Origin: CAZCCV01 sp964497515
Lineage (GTDB): Bacteria > Armatimonadota > UBA5829 > DTLH01
DNA length: 38,957 nucleotides
Direction of reading: 5' to 3'
Assembly (NCBI GenBank): GCA_964497515.1
Contig: CAZCCV010000023.1
Coordinates: 1 to 38,957 of the forward strand
Shown: positions 7,610 to 17,559 of the stretch, piece by piece
Numbering within the stretch: position 1 is the first letter of the stretch
How the letters are laid out: each line of letters begins with the position of its first letter
Program-made: the position numbers and the translations under genes
The notes under the pieces: model-generated
The model's input: the letters and a program-made list of their open reading frames with translations, nothing else
Databases searched by the model: none
Told to the model about the DNA's origin: nothing

Positions 7610-9478
7610 CTACTCTGGCTCGCTTAGGTCTGCCAGTGCTTCTGCTGCGAGGCTGGCATACTCGTCAGTGCCCTTTGCCGCTAAAGACCACTGCTCCCTG
7701 GCTTCTGCAGACCTTCCCAGGTCTTTCAGCACTGCCCCCAGTTGATAGCGAGCTTTGGTATCGTCTGGTCGAAAACGCAGACCTTCAAGAAACTCGGTTA
7801 CTGCGGAGTTCAGTTGGTTCGTTTTGGTGTAAGCTCTTGCCAGATTGAACCTGGCCGCTGGGTCTTCTGGAGACAACTCCACGGCACGTTTGAACTCCTT
7901 TACAGCTTCTGCCATCTCCCCGCTTTCTGCAAGAGTGCTGCCGAGAAGATTGTGCACACTCGGTTCGGCAGGCTGAAGCTCAACCAGCACCCTCGCTGCG
8001 GCAGCTGCAGATTTGGGATCACCCACCCTGCGATAGAGGTCGACAAGTGTGCGGTGGATCAGCGGGTTTTTGGGTGTGATTTCGGCGGCAATCTTGCATT
8101 CTTCTATGGCCTCCATATAGCGGTTGCTCTCCCGATAAGCTCCGGCTGCGAGCATATGAAAGTCTGCGAAACGAGGCAGACGCTGCGTCAACCGCTGAAC
8201 CATAAGAATGTTGTTCGACCAGAGCGGGGCTGCTGCACTCGAAAGCAGTGCACAGTAACCAAGAACACCTGCCGCGACTAGCCCCGTTACAACCGGCCAT
8301 ATATCCTGCACAGGCTTTGGCTTAAGTGCAAACAGCCAGTTGACTGCTAATCCGAACAGCACACAAAGGCCAAACGACGGAACATAGAGAAACCTCTCGG
8401 ATGGTATCGGATTTGGAATAGGAACGATATTTGTAACCGGCAGTATTCCAAGAAGCATCCAAAGGCAGCAAAACGATATTATGGGATACTTGCGGTATAT
8501 GGCTATCGCACCTGCGAACATTGCAACAGTGATACCCCACGCCGCTACAGCCAATGCTGGAACACGCAGTGGGAGATTAAATATGTCGTGCACCGGTTCC
8601 GCTTGAGTCGGAATGAGCAGTATACGGAAATACCCCAACATCGCCCAACCGGCAAGTGTCAGTCTGTGCTGCAATACAAAACTGACGCCGTGCTGGCTTA
8701 AAGAATAACCCAACACAACGTGACGTACGACAAAATATAGCAGGGTGATCGCTACGAATGGCGCCACTTCGGCGGTAACGGTTCTTGCAGTTGGCTTAGG
8801 GCGGCGGAGAATCAATGCGTGAAGAACCATCATCGCTGGCAAGACCATTGCGATCTCTTTGCTCAGCACTGCAAGTACAAATAGAACCACCGAAAGCGCA
8901 AACTGAGGCCACTTTCTGCAGTCTACGTATTTCAGATACAGGATGAACGATGCGAAGCCAAATGCTGCCGCCATAAGGTCGGTGCGTCCAGATATCCACG
9001 AGACGCATTCTGTATGACTCGGCAGTACTGCGAACAGAAGACCTGTGAATAGTGCCGCAACATCGTTTTTAAGTAACCTTCGAGCGAGTGCAAAGACCAG
9101 CAACACGACAATGACGTGCAGCAACAGATTAGTCGCTTTGAAGCCCGCAGGGTTCGCGCCGAACATCGCATAGTTTACTGCATACAAAATCGTGACCAAG
9201 GGGCGATAGTAGTAGGGCTTCTCATCGAAGTCTTTCAGAAAACCGATGGTAAAGGCTTTCGGAATGTTCTCAATATTGTGGACAAGGGGATCGCGAAGAA
9301 TAAGCGGCCTGTCGTCTAATACAAACTCTGCCCCACGGAAAGCAAAAACGAATGGGATTGTGGCAACCAGAACGAGGAGCACCACAGCGCAAATCAGCCA
9401 GGTTCTTGACCTCTCACTTCCAGATGGCGCTTCTATAACGGGTTCAGGTTTTGCTTGCTTTTGTCTCTGACGAGCCAT
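7610..9478 (-). CDS. TMTC-like multi-pass glycosyltransferase with C-terminal TPRs
   Basis: A 622-residue membrane protein. A short basic N-terminus leads to about ten membrane segments up to residue ~430, then tetratricopeptide repeats to the end (YMEAIEECKIAAEITPKNP, then EMAEAVKEFKRAVELSPEDP and others). The membrane part has features of GT-C transferases of the TMTC/DUF1736 type: FVLDDRPLILRDP with the acidic pair in the first loop, YYRPLVTILYAVNYA, and AVLPSHTECVSWISGRTDL. Animal TMTCs are protein O-mannosyltransferases; bacterial members probably use a lipid-linked sugar and act in the periplasm. The encoded GDP-mannose enzyme at the left of the window would fit such a role, but the link is inference. 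It stands between the YihY gene and the glycoside hydrolase with gaps of over 100 bases on both sides. Confidence 0.85.
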   Translation of the reverse strand: MARQRQKQAKPEPVIEAPSGSERSRTWLICAVVLLVLVATIPFVFAFRGAEFVLDDRPLILRDPLVHNIENIPKAFTIGFLKDFDEKPYYYRPLVTILYAVNYAMFGANPAGFKATNLLLHVIVVLLVFALARRLLKNDVAALFTGLLFAVLPSHTECVSWISGRTDLMAAAFGFASFILYLKYVDCRKWPQFALSVVLFVLAVLSKEIAMVLPAMMVLHALILRRPKPTARTVTAEVAPFVAITLLYFVVRHVVLGYSLSQHGVSFVLQHRLTLAGWAMLGYFRILLIPTQAEPVHDIFNLPLRVPALAVAAWGITVAMFAGAIAIYRKYPIISFCCLWMLLGILPVTNIVPIPNPIPSERFLYVPSFGLCVLFGLAVNWLFALKPKPVQDIWPVVTGLVAAGVLGYCALLSSAAAPLWSNNILMVQRLTQRLPRFADFHMLAAGAYRESNRYMEAIEECKIAAEITPKNPLIHRTLVDLYRRVGDPKSAAAAARVLVELQPAEPSVHNLLGSTLAESGEMAEAVKEFKRAVELSPEDPAARFNLARAYTKTNQLNSAVTEFLEGLRFRPDDTKARYQLGAVLKDLGRSAEAREQWSLAAKGTDEYASLAAEALADLSEPE

Positions 9479-9589
9479 GTTGAATCAAGTTTACCAGAAT
9501 AGACAACTCATCTACAAGCAAACGCAGCGTACAGAGAATTTGCGAAATGGATTGCTTAGGCACACTGCGTTGGTGAGAATATCGCGGAA

Positions 9590-10456
9590 TTACGCTTGTT
9601 CTTTTGAACCGCGTTCGTGGAGGCGTGTCAATCCGGCTCCGAGAACCAGAACTGCCGACGTATAGTAGACCCACATAATCAGAAGAACTATGCCGCCGAT
9701 GGAGCCATACAGCTTGTTGTAGTTGGCGAAGTGGGAGAGATATAATCTATAGAGTTCTTTGGCGATTACCCACACTATTGCCGCAAAAAGCGCACCTACC
9801 AGTGCCGACTTCCAACCGACTCGCGTGTCCGGAGCAAGCTTGTATACAACAAAGAACATCAGCATCGCAAACACAAGACCTGTCAGCACAGCAGCGATTC
9901 GCAGAAGGACAGCAGTGACTTCGGTGGTTATCCCAAACCACTGATAACTGCGCAACAGCTCCGCTACTGCGCTGCTCGCAAGAGACAAGATGAGGAAAGC
10001 ACTGAATACCAAAACAAGTAGGATGGCCTTCAGCCTCGACGCGACAAAACCCGGTTTTGTGGCAACTTTCCATACGCGGTTTAGCGCAATCTGCAGCGTA
10101 ACGAAGAACTGACTGCTGGTCCAAAGGAGTGCGGCAATACCTATCCAGCCAATTGCTCCGCGAGCGTTCACTAAGCCCCTTAGAGCATCAGCTACGAAGG
10201 TGGAGGAAGGCATGAACCTGTCGAAGAACTGCATCACTTGGGCAAAAGCTCTGTCGGATGACCCGATAACCATCCCCAATACCGACACAGCCAGCAGCAG
10301 CGCCGGCAGCATCGACAAAAACGCATAGAACGAGAGTGCTGCTGCTGCAAATGAGCCGTTTTCGGTGCCAAACTCCTTCAATGTGCTGTGAATAAGGCGG
10401 GCTACGCGCTTTATCCAGCTTTTTAGTTGTCCTAGTGCGTTAGTTCTCACAAACAC
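9590..10456 (-). CDS. YihY/BrkB-family inner-membrane protein
   Basis: A 288-residue protein with six to seven membrane helices. It carries the hallmarks of the YihY (formerly 'ribonuclease BN') family: AAALSFYAFLSMLPALLL early, a central GLVNARGAIGWIGIAALLWTSSQ, the RVGWKSALVGALFAAIVW segment, and IGGIVLLIMWVYYTSAVLVLGAGL near the end. Function in the family is unsettled: the RNase BN label is a known misassignment and a transport or envelope role is more likely. The start follows the upstream PHP gene by 6 bases, so they are co-transcribed. The C-terminal tail is short and basic. Confidence 0.92.
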   Translation of the reverse strand: MFVRTNALGQLKSWIKRVARLIHSTLKEFGTENGSFAAAALSFYAFLSMLPALLLAVSVLGMVIGSSDRAFAQVMQFFDRFMPSSTFVADALRGLVNARGAIGWIGIAALLWTSSQFFVTLQIALNRVWKVATKPGFVASRLKAILLVLVFSAFLILSLASSAVAELLRSYQWFGITTEVTAVLLRIAAVLTGLVFAMLMFFVVYKLAPDTRVGWKSALVGALFAAIVWVIAKELYRLYLSHFANYNKLYGSIGGIVLLIMWVYYTSAVLVLGAGLTRLHERGSKEQA

Positions 10457-10462
10457 CGCCTG

Positions 10463-11299
10463 TCAGTTGGTGGACGCCATCGACTGAGCAGCGTTTCTAA
10501 GCTGATCTACTATGCTTGCATCGACGGTAACGCTTCCAATCGGTTCCGTTCCATCAAATCCGTGAGCATCCGAACCACCGGTCGCAATTAGATTGTACTT
10601 TCGAGCAAAAGCCTGGTACTTGCCAGTATCCTGCCCGGAATAATAAACCTCGAGGGCACCGAGCCCGTGTTTATACAGCAGTGGAATTATATCATCCCGC
10701 CCAACCTGCAATGGATGTGCCAGCCCTGCCACACCGCCGGCTTCCAATACTATTCTTACAGCATCGTATGGCGTCAGTTTTGATCGTTCAACGTAAGCTG
10801 GCGCACCCCGCACCAGAAAGCTAGAAAACGCCTTCGCTACGCTGTCGGCATACCCCTGTTCGACTATTGCGTGCGCCACGTGCGGCCTGCCAACGGTTCC
10901 AGATTGTGCCAACTCCATCACCCGATCCAGCTTGACAGCTACTCCAACCATATTGAGCTTCTGTACAATCTTTTCTGCGCGTTTGACTCTTGCAGAGGCA
11001 AGCGTATCGAGCTCTTTGAGAAACTTTGCCGAGGAGCAATCTACAAAGTAACCGAGAATATGGACATCCAGAGGGCCGATCTCTGTGTTAATCTCAATGG
11101 CGGGAACAACTTCTACCCCTAAACTGCGGCCCGCAACAGTGGCCTCTTCTATTCCAGCAACAGTATCGTGATCGCTGATTGCAATTGCTGCGAGCCCGGC
11201 ATCCGCTGCAGCCTCAACAACCTCCGTCGGCGTCATCACGCCATCGGAGGCCGTAGTGTGAAGGTGCAGGTCTGCTTTTGGTGCACGGTTTGTTCGCAT
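10463..11299 (-). CDS. PHP-domain phosphoesterase, YciV/TrpH (RNase AM) type
   Basis: A cytoplasmic metal-dependent phosphoesterase, 278 residues. PHP ligands are in order: ADLHLHTTASDG at the N-terminus, ISDHDT, VPAIEIN, GLAHPLQ and TGGSDAHG. The HLHTxxSDG start and overall length match the family of 3',5'-nucleoside bisphosphate phosphatases that also trims RNA 5' ends (RNase AM), rather than the HisJ-type enzyme at 1.7-2.5 kb. The exact substrate cannot be read from the sequence. It lies 55 bases after the last secretin gene and 6 bases before YihY, all on the same strand. Confidence 0.88.
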   Translation of the reverse strand: MRTNRAPKADLHLHTTASDGVMTPTEVVEAAADAGLAAIAISDHDTVAGIEEATVAGRSLGVEVVPAIEINTEIGPLDVHILGYFVDCSSAKFLKELDTLASARVKRAEKIVQKLNMVGVAVKLDRVMELAQSGTVGRPHVAHAIVEQGYADSVAKAFSSFLVRGAPAYVERSKLTPYDAVRIVLEAGGVAGLAHPLQVGRDDIIPLLYKHGLGALEVYYSGQDTGKYQAFARKYNLIATGGSDAHGFDGTEPIGSVTVDASIVDQLRNAAQSMASTN

Positions 11300-11354
11300 A
11301 ACACTAAAACCTCCAGAACTGCAACAAACCTGGCAATGGCCAGGAAACCGACTT

Positions 11355-13031
11355 CTAGTCGGTCAGTTGCTGCTCCAGCATTCGTTCCCTGATATCTCGC
11401 TCTTCATTAGCTGGTAGACGTCCGGATTCATCGAGTATTCTGGGCGTTATCAGGATCACCAATTCGGTCTCGGCACTGGTTTTGCTCTTGCTTTGGAAGA
11501 GCCTTCCAACCAGAGGAATATCACCCAACAGAGGGACTTTGCGTCTTGTATTGTAATCCTGCTTTGTCGTGAGCCCACCTATTACGATGGTCTCGCCATC
11601 TTTGACGCGCACCGTAGTAGACGCCACTCGGCTACTAAGAGTTGGGAGCCCTGTCAGTCGGTCCAGCTCCACAATGTTGCTTACCTCTGGGGCTATCTTC
11701 GTTGTAATCTCGCCATTTCCTCCTGTCCAGGGAGTAACGGTGAGTTTAGTGCCTACATCAACAGCTTTGATTCGCTGAACCTTATCCCCATAGGCCGAGG
11801 AATACTCTACCCGGATGAACCGCTGGGCTCCGATGAATATATCTGCACTGTGCCCATTTAAGACGGCCATCCTCGGATTGGCGTGGATTTTGGCTCTGTT
11901 TACCGCAACCAGAGCTTTGATATGACCCAAAAACTGATTTACGGCGTCGAAAGTTGGCAGGGTGGTGTAGTTGATGAACCCGTCGACTGAGTCTATAGCG
12001 AACTGTCCGTGCTGCCAGGTCTTGTAGGCACCGAGCGCAATATCGAGATCGTCGCCCGATGAGACTTCTACTGCCAGGGCATCGATCATTATCTGCGGCG
12101 GTGCAATATCTACTTTGGCCAAATCTGTTCCGATTTTCTCCAGCATCTGTGTGGGTGCAGAAACAACAATGGCATTCTGTTCGCTGTTTACGTGCAGATA
12201 GCTATACAGAAACGTTGGCAGCAGGCCGGAGGCGGTTTGAGCTCGAACGTACTTCATTGGAAAAGATGCAGTGCCGCTTAACTGGTATGTAGCGAGATCC
12301 TTTGGAACACCTTCGCTAATCATGTAAACATCGCCGCGCTTTGCCATAGCGAGTCCGTACGCACTTGCGATAACTTTCAGAACCTCCTCTGCCGGAGCTT
12401 TGTCCATAGACATACTGACTACGCGGCTTGCAACAGCGTCATCGACTACAACATTGAGCCCAGAGACCCGGGCGATCTCACCGCATACTTGAAGCATTCC
12501 CGACTTCACACAGTTGATGCTTACTAACCCGCAATCACATACGCAAGTAAGGTTTTTGGTGTGATTGCCGGAGTCGCTCTCTACGTTGCGGTTTGATTTA
12601 TCTAAGGTTCTATCGCTGTTTACAGTGATGATGACACTCTGCCTGTCGGCGCTCGAATTCACCGTACAGTGAGATGGAACGAAGAGACCTACCGCCAAGC
12701 TGATCCCAATGCCTTCCTTAGCATCTTGCGGCACACTGGTTTGAATGTAGCTTACGGGGAAGGCGCTTACGTCTATGAAGTTCTCCATACTGCTTTTCGC
12801 GCCAGGAAAACGCAGCATTATTCGGGAAGTTCCGTCGCCACCCCACTGCATATCGCTGTCGTAAGCCCAATTTAGAATGCCATCGGATTTTATGGTAATC
12901 TGAACCCCATTACTCATCTGTTGTGAGATAACGCTATTGATTGTAGCGTACGAGGCCGCAAAGACGGCAGACGCCGAGAGCACCATAATAGCTATTATCA
13001 GCTCAACGCGAAGCGCATTACGACTGTTCAT
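11355..13031 (-). CDS. Secretin-like outer-membrane protein (third of three)
   Basis: An exported 558-residue protein of the GspD/PilQ secretin superfamily. A signal peptide (to about residue 25) is followed by an AMIN-like beta domain of about 130 residues, an STN domain (VSGLNVVVDDAVASR, EVLKVIASAYGLAM), a short N-domain (YLHVNSEQNAIVVSAPTQML) and the secretin barrel with LTVTPWTGGNGEI, VRVKDGETIVIGGL and VPLLGDIPLVGRLFQS. It ends in TELVILITPRIL plus a short tail. The start overlaps the end of the preceding secretin gene by 14 bases. Only one N-domain precedes the barrel, so it is shorter than most PilQ or GspD proteins. No ATPase, platform protein or pilin gene lies nearby. It may export a substrate or serve pili assembled by genes elsewhere. 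Confidence 0.9.
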   Translation of the reverse strand: MNSRNALRVELIIAIMVLSASAVFAASYATINSVISQQMSNGVQITIKSDGILNWAYDSDMQWGGDGTSRIMLRFPGAKSSMENFIDVSAFPVSYIQTSVPQDAKEGIGISLAVGLFVPSHCTVNSSADRQSVIITVNSDRTLDKSNRNVESDSGNHTKNLTCVCDCGLVSINCVKSGMLQVCGEIARVSGLNVVVDDAVASRVVSMSMDKAPAEEVLKVIASAYGLAMAKRGDVYMISEGVPKDLATYQLSGTASFPMKYVRAQTASGLLPTFLYSYLHVNSEQNAIVVSAPTQMLEKIGTDLAKVDIAPPQIMIDALAVEVSSGDDLDIALGAYKTWQHGQFAIDSVDGFINYTTLPTFDAVNQFLGHIKALVAVNRAKIHANPRMAVLNGHSADIFIGAQRFIRVEYSSAYGDKVQRIKAVDVGTKLTVTPWTGGNGEITTKIAPEVSNIVELDRLTGLPTLSSRVASTTVRVKDGETIVIGGLTTKQDYNTRRKVPLLGDIPLVGRLFQSKSKTSAETELVILITPRILDESGRLPANEERDIRERMLEQQLTD

Positions 13032-14751
13032 CTGATCTTCTGTTCTCCTTGCATATTGTCGCAGTCAGAATGAGAGTCTGTTCACTGGTCATCTGCTGCT
13101 TCACCCGTTTGGTAAACAGTTTGCCAAGAATGGGGATTCTCCCCAAAACCGGCAATCTTCGGTCGGAGCTGTAATCCTGTGTCTGTGAAAGCCCACCAAT
13201 AATGATAGATTCGCCGGGAGTGACTTGAAACACTCCTTCACTTGTTTTCGCGCTCAAAACTGGAAGTCCGCTCGAATGGTCGACACCATCGATGCTCTTT
13301 GCCTCTACCTTGAGTGACATCATTATATGACCCCCGCCAGTCCAGGGAGTTGCGACCACCCGCACTCCCACATTGACGGGCTCTATAGTATCGACGTAGT
13401 AGCCGGAGAGTTTGAAATGCACATACTTATCAACACCGGAGAAGACTTCACCGGTGCTTCCGCTAGTTATCTGGACAACTGCATCGGATACTACGCTTAC
13501 TTTTCCACTGATAAGTAATGCTTGAACTTGAGCTTCGAGCCTTTCCTGCCCTTCGTCGGACTTTGCAAAGAACAGACTGCCATCGCGGGCTTTCACTGAT
13601 AGAGTGCGAGTTTTTCCCACATCGCTTGCTGCCAAGTCGTGCAGTATATCCTCTGATGATGAAGACTCCAGAAGCCTTGCGCGCACCTCGATTATTCTTG
13701 CCGGCTGATCTATCACCGCCAGATCCGAACGAATTTTCTCGAACAGTTCACGCGAACCAGTAACAGAGAGTGTGTTCCGTTCGGGATCGACACGTATGTA
13801 GTCCAGCAAAAAACTGGGAAGCAGATCGCGCGCGGTCTCAACCTTAAGCCAGCGGACTGGGAGCACCGATGTCACCGCTGCAGTGTACGCGCTGGTCGAC
13901 TCCACTGATATATCGGCAAGCACCGGACGGTCGTTTGTGCCATTTTGCACAAGCCCGTAGCAGGCTGTTATTCGTTTTAACAAATCATCTGGAGTTATGG
14001 AGAACAGCTCTGCTGTAACCAAACGCTCGGCACTGCTGTCTACAACGATCTCTTTGCCGGTGGCGTCGCTGACAGCACGCATAACATCGTCCAGCGCTGC
14101 ATTTCTCGCGTGCAGATTCAACAGCCCCTTCTCGAAGCTCACGCTGAGTTCTCTTTCGTCGGCGCGGACGCTTTCGGGACTCAGTCTTGCGCTTCCGACC
14201 GGCATTCGGTCGCTTGTAACAGTTATTATGATACTCCTGTGATCTCTACTCTTCGTGACGCTGAACGCTCGTGTGTTTCCGACATCTTCGTCGAACGGGT
14301 TTGGAACGTAATCCTCCGGAATATCACTAGCCAGCTTGCAGGGCGCATGGAAATGGATGTCTATATCCAGAGCAAAACTGTTTGCAGTTCCAGGTGGAAC
14401 CGAGAGCTCTGCGTGGCTTACAGGATACTTGCCAATCTGCACGAAACTGCCGACTTGTGAGCGTGCGTTGTGCAAATGCAGGTTCAGCACCCGAACCGGT
14501 CTTAATACATCAGGTGTAAAAACCCAGCCACTTCGCCGATATTTGTCCCAATCATAAAACTCCCAGTATTCAACCCCAGAGTAAGATATAGCACCGTCGG
14601 CATTGATAGTGATACGGACAGCATTGCTGAGTTGCTCGCTTCTGATTGAAAGGATGTTGTAATGCGATCGCCCTTGCGCTTCGGCCTCCTGCCAAGCACA
14701 GAGAAAGACGACAACCCCAAGCATCAAACAGGCGAGACACCTAAGCGACAA
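13018..14751 (-). CDS. Secretin-like protein (second of three), more divergent
   Basis: A 577-residue exported paralogue of the neighbouring secretins. Signal peptide, AMIN-like N-terminal beta domain (from about residue 33 to 190), STN-like section (AALDDVMRAVSDATGKEIVVD), N-domain (YIRVDPERNTLSVTGSRELF) and a barrel domain with VVATPWTGGGHIM, FQVTPGESIIIGGL and LPVLGRIPILGKLF. The barrel is less regular than in its neighbours, and the usual TELVIxITPxIL end is replaced by SEQTLILTATIC, so it may have specialised. The start is TTG at 14751, 3 bases after the previous secretin's stop region; a later ATG would cut the signal peptide short. It is presumably co-translated with both flanking paralogues. 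Confidence 0.85.
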   Translation of the reverse strand: MSLRCLACLMLGVVVFLCAWQEAEAQGRSHYNILSIRSEQLSNAVRITINADGAISYSGVEYWEFYDWDKYRRSGWVFTPDVLRPVRVLNLHLHNARSQVGSFVQIGKYPVSHAELSVPPGTANSFALDIDIHFHAPCKLASDIPEDYVPNPFDEDVGNTRAFSVTKSRDHRSIIITVTSDRMPVGSARLSPESVRADERELSVSFEKGLLNLHARNAALDDVMRAVSDATGKEIVVDSSAERLVTAELFSITPDDLLKRITACYGLVQNGTNDRPVLADISVESTSAYTAAVTSVLPVRWLKVETARDLLPSFLLDYIRVDPERNTLSVTGSRELFEKIRSDLAVIDQPARIIEVRARLLESSSSEDILHDLAASDVGKTRTLSVKARDGSLFFAKSDEGQERLEAQVQALLISGKVSVVSDAVVQITSGSTGEVFSGVDKYVHFKLSGYYVDTIEPVNVGVRVVATPWTGGGHIMMSLKVEAKSIDGVDHSSGLPVLSAKTSEGVFQVTPGESIIIGGLSQTQDYSSDRRLPVLGRIPILGKLFTKRVKQQMTSEQTLILTATICKENRRSDEQS

Positions 14752-14754
14752 CTG

Positions 14755-16101
14755 CTAATCGGCCCTTTCCTTCTGCAAAAGATCCTCACCAAACTTCTCC
14801 AGCAGTTTACGCTCGACATCCGGCGACAAATGCCCGGTCTGAGTGAGAATATGAGGTGTGATAAAAATCACAAGCTCTGTTTTTACAGCACTCTCTTTTT
14901 TGCCAGTAAAGAACTCACCCACTAGCGGCAGGCTCGAAAGAACGGGAATCTTTGTCTTGCTGGAGTGTATTTCGTCCTGCAACAGTCCGCCCACTATAAT
15001 GGTATCGCCATCCCTAACCCGAACTAGCGTCTGTGCGCGCCTTGTGCTCTTTTCAGGGAGTCCAGTCGTGGGGTCGGGAGCACTCATTACGCTCACTTCA
15101 GGTTCGATGGAAGCGATTATTGCGCCATCCCCACCAGTCCATGGGGTCATCGTAAGACGAATGCCTGCATCTATGAAGTTCAGGCTGCTATATATGTCTC
15201 CCACAGAAGAGTCCACTGTCTGGCTCAAATATCGCTGCCTGCCAACGAAAATATGAGCTGATTGGCCGCTCACTGTTGCGATGCGTGGATTGGCATAAAC
15301 TCTGGCCTTCTTCTTTTCGGCGAGCGCCTGGATTTCGGCGGTAAACTCCTTTGGAAGCTCATCGAGCACCTGGAAAATCACATTTCCCGCATCGGAAGAT
15401 GAGGTAACCGATTTTCCGGAATTGCTCCAGATGAAATCGAACCCCATATCCTTTGCAGCGGAGTCGCTGAACTCTACCATTAGCACATCGATTATAATCT
15501 GCGCTGCGGGGATGTCGAATTGTTCTATGTCCTGCCGGAATTTGGCGAGCACTTCAGTCGGAGCCGACAAGATAACTGCATTCTGCTCGGCATTCACTTT
15601 CACGTGATCCTGCAAGAACACGGGTAGCAGTGATTTGGCGTTCGATGCAAGCACATATTGAGTGGGGATTGAGTCGATGTCGCTCATAAGATACGACGAT
15701 GGGTTTTTGGGTATGCCCTCACTAATCATAAAGATGCCGCCGACCCGCGAGTACGAAAGTCCATACGCCGTGCAGATGCTTTCTATAATTTCGCTCACCC
15801 TCTTGTTTGTGAGGTGGACGGTTATCTTTCTGCACGAGTAGTTCTGCCCCGAGCCGCGGCCTACTGTGTCGTCGACAATGATGCCAACCCCGGTAGCACG
15901 CGCCAGTTTAGTGAAGAACTCGTCTGCCTGGCAGCCGACGGCGTGCACTGATATGCCGGTATCAGTCGAGATTATCGCTACCGAGGGATCGGGCGGAGGC
16001 GCTTCATCGGCCAAACACATAACAGGAATAAATGCCGCAAAGAGCAGCACGGCGAAGACAGCTTTCGCGATTGCTCGCTTTTCAGAATTGAAACAGGGCA
16101 T
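14755..16101 (-). CDS. Secretin-like protein (first of three), minimal form
   Basis: A secretin of 448 residues counted from the ATG at 16101, which has AAGG 8 bases upstream and opens a normal signal peptide; an in-frame ATG at 16134 would add 11 residues before it. It lacks the AMIN-like domain of the other two. It has STN (VGIIVDDTVGRGSG, IIESICTAYGLSYSR), an N-domain (HVKVNAEQNAVILSAPTEVL) and a barrel with LTMTPWTGGDGAI, VRVRDGDTIIVGGL and IPVLSSLPLVGEFF, ending TELVIFITPHIL and a charged tail. Family shorter than usual. It opens the three-gene block, and 147 bases separate it from the DUF58 gene upstream. Confidence 0.9.
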   Translation of the reverse strand: MPCFNSEKRAIAKAVFAVLLFAAFIPVMCLADEAPPPDPSVAIISTDTGISVHAVGCQADEFFTKLARATGVGIIVDDTVGRGSGQNYSCRKITVHLTNKRVSEIIESICTAYGLSYSRVGGIFMISEGIPKNPSSYLMSDIDSIPTQYVLASNAKSLLPVFLQDHVKVNAEQNAVILSAPTEVLAKFRQDIEQFDIPAAQIIIDVLMVEFSDSAAKDMGFDFIWSNSGKSVTSSSDAGNVIFQVLDELPKEFTAEIQALAEKKKARVYANPRIATVSGQSAHIFVGRQRYLSQTVDSSVGDIYSSLNFIDAGIRLTMTPWTGGDGAIIASIEPEVSVMSAPDPTTGLPEKSTRRAQTLVRVRDGDTIIVGGLLQDEIHSSKTKIPVLSSLPLVGEFFTGKKESAVKTELVIFITPHILTQTGHLSPDVERKLLEKFGEDLLQKERAD

Positions 16102-16248
16102 CACAGAACCTTCTTTTGGTGTAGGACAGGCCATCGCTCTATTGAAAAGACAGCGAGCCTGTTATATATATGATTGCAGCAAAGAGTCTGGTTATTCCTG
16201 CATTCAAGCCGGAATACCGGGCAATCAGTGCGAATGAGGAGAACAGAA

Positions 16249-17559
16249 CTAGAGCCGACCGGTGGTTTTTATGTCCAAATACTGGTTCACAACAGCCGGA
16301 GAGAGTGAGCTCGGTTCGGCATCGACTACGACTACTCCGGTGCGTCGGAGCGCAGCAATCGCCTGCTGACGATCGTGCAACAACTCAACGGCAGCAGCTT
16401 TTTCGTAGAGCTGGCGCCCCTCTTTTGGGATGAGTTCGGACGAGGCTGTGACGCTAGGATCTGTTATCGCAACACACATACACAAATTGCCTCTGGCAAG
16501 AGTCTGCAGGTGTGTAATGATTTGTCGAGACGATTCAGGATCGAGTAGATCTGAAAACACCACTACCAGAGATCGTTTTCGCCACCGCTTGGTTAGATAA
16601 AGAAATGCACCTGCATAGTCAGACTCCGCAACAGAGAGAGGCACATTATAGAGCGTCTCCATTATCGCGAGCGCCTGACTCTGCCCTTTGCTCGGGGGAA
16701 GATAATTGTCGACGTTGTCTGAAAAAGTTAGCACACCAACTCTGTCGTCACCAGCAGCAGCCACGTAAGCGAGCATAAGCGCAGCGTTGATCGAATAATC
16801 CAGCTTGGAGAGCCCTTCAATCTGGACGGACATTGTGCGGCCTGCATCCACTAGGATCATGATATTCTGGATTCTCTCAACTTGATAGTGCCGGCTCATC
16901 AACTTTCCTCGCCTTGAGGTGGCTTTCCAGTCGATCTGGCGGAACTCGTCGTCCGGCGTATAGTCTCTTAACGACTCGAACTCGGTTCCCCGGCCATACA
17001 TCCGCGTGCGGCGCAATCCAGACTCCAATACACGCCCTCTTCGCACTAGGAGCTCGTATTTTCGAAGATCGAGCAGGTTCGGATACACTTTGACCGGACG
17101 GGAAGCATCGATACGAGATTGTCTGATCACAAAACCCATCGGCCCGCAGATTCGAAGGTATATGTCGCCAAACTCGAAATCGCCTCTTGCGTGCGGGAAA
17201 ACGTGATAGACCATCTCTCTGCTACCCCTCGGCTCCAAACTGAACTGCTGAACGTTTTCTTCTATACCGAAAAGATATGGAGGTTCATCGCGAATGGTGA
17301 GTTTCAGCTTTGTTCGCAGCCGATTGCGAAAGAGAATAGTGACGACGTTTTTCGCACCTATTGAGAGCTTATCATCACATTTGCGTTCTGCGTCGAGGGC
17401 TTCGGCGCCGGGTGTGTGGAACCAATCGATGATTCCTGTCAAGATTATGATCGCAAAATAAACGTAACCAATCCAAAGCAGTGGCGAGTAATACCCCGAC
17501 AGAGCCACCAGCAAAGCGCCGAACAGAAGAAGAACTGCAAACCTGCCTGTGATAACCAT
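16249..17559 (-). CDS. DUF58 (von Willebrand A-like) membrane-anchored protein
   Basis: A 436-residue protein with two N-terminal membrane helices (to about residue 45), a beta-rich segment and a von Willebrand A-like domain. The DUF58 signature is clear: RGTEFESLRDYTPDDEF, RQIDWKATSRRGKLMSR, then NIMILVDAGRTM as a degenerate metal-ion site. DUF58 proteins usually follow a MoxR AAA+ ATPase and act with it as a chaperone or in envelope-stress responses. Here no MoxR gene is adjacent, so its partner must be elsewhere or lost. No strong ribosome-binding site precedes the ATG. Gap of 157 bases to the divergent hisH. Confidence 0.9.
   Translation of the reverse strand: MVITGRFAVLLLFGALLVALSGYYSPLLWIGYVYFAIIILTGIIDWFHTPGAEALDAERKCDDKLSIGAKNVVTILFRNRLRTKLKLTIRDEPPYLFGIEENVQQFSLEPRGSREMVYHVFPHARGDFEFGDIYLRICGPMGFVIRQSRIDASRPVKVYPNLLDLRKYELLVRRGRVLESGLRRTRMYGRGTEFESLRDYTPDDEFRQIDWKATSRRGKLMSRHYQVERIQNIMILVDAGRTMSVQIEGLSKLDYSINAALMLAYVAAAGDDRVGVLTFSDNVDNYLPPSKGQSQALAIMETLYNVPLSVAESDYAGAFLYLTKRWRKRSLVVVFSDLLDPESSRQIITHLQTLARGNLCMCVAITDPSVTASSELIPKEGRQLYEKAAAVELLHDRQQAIAALRRTGVVVVDAEPSSLSPAVVNQYLDIKTTGRL

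Noticed and set aside
7742..8281. 179-codon plus-strand frame
   Set aside because: Antisense to the TPR part of the TMTC-like gene; repetitive TPR codons favour open antisense frames.
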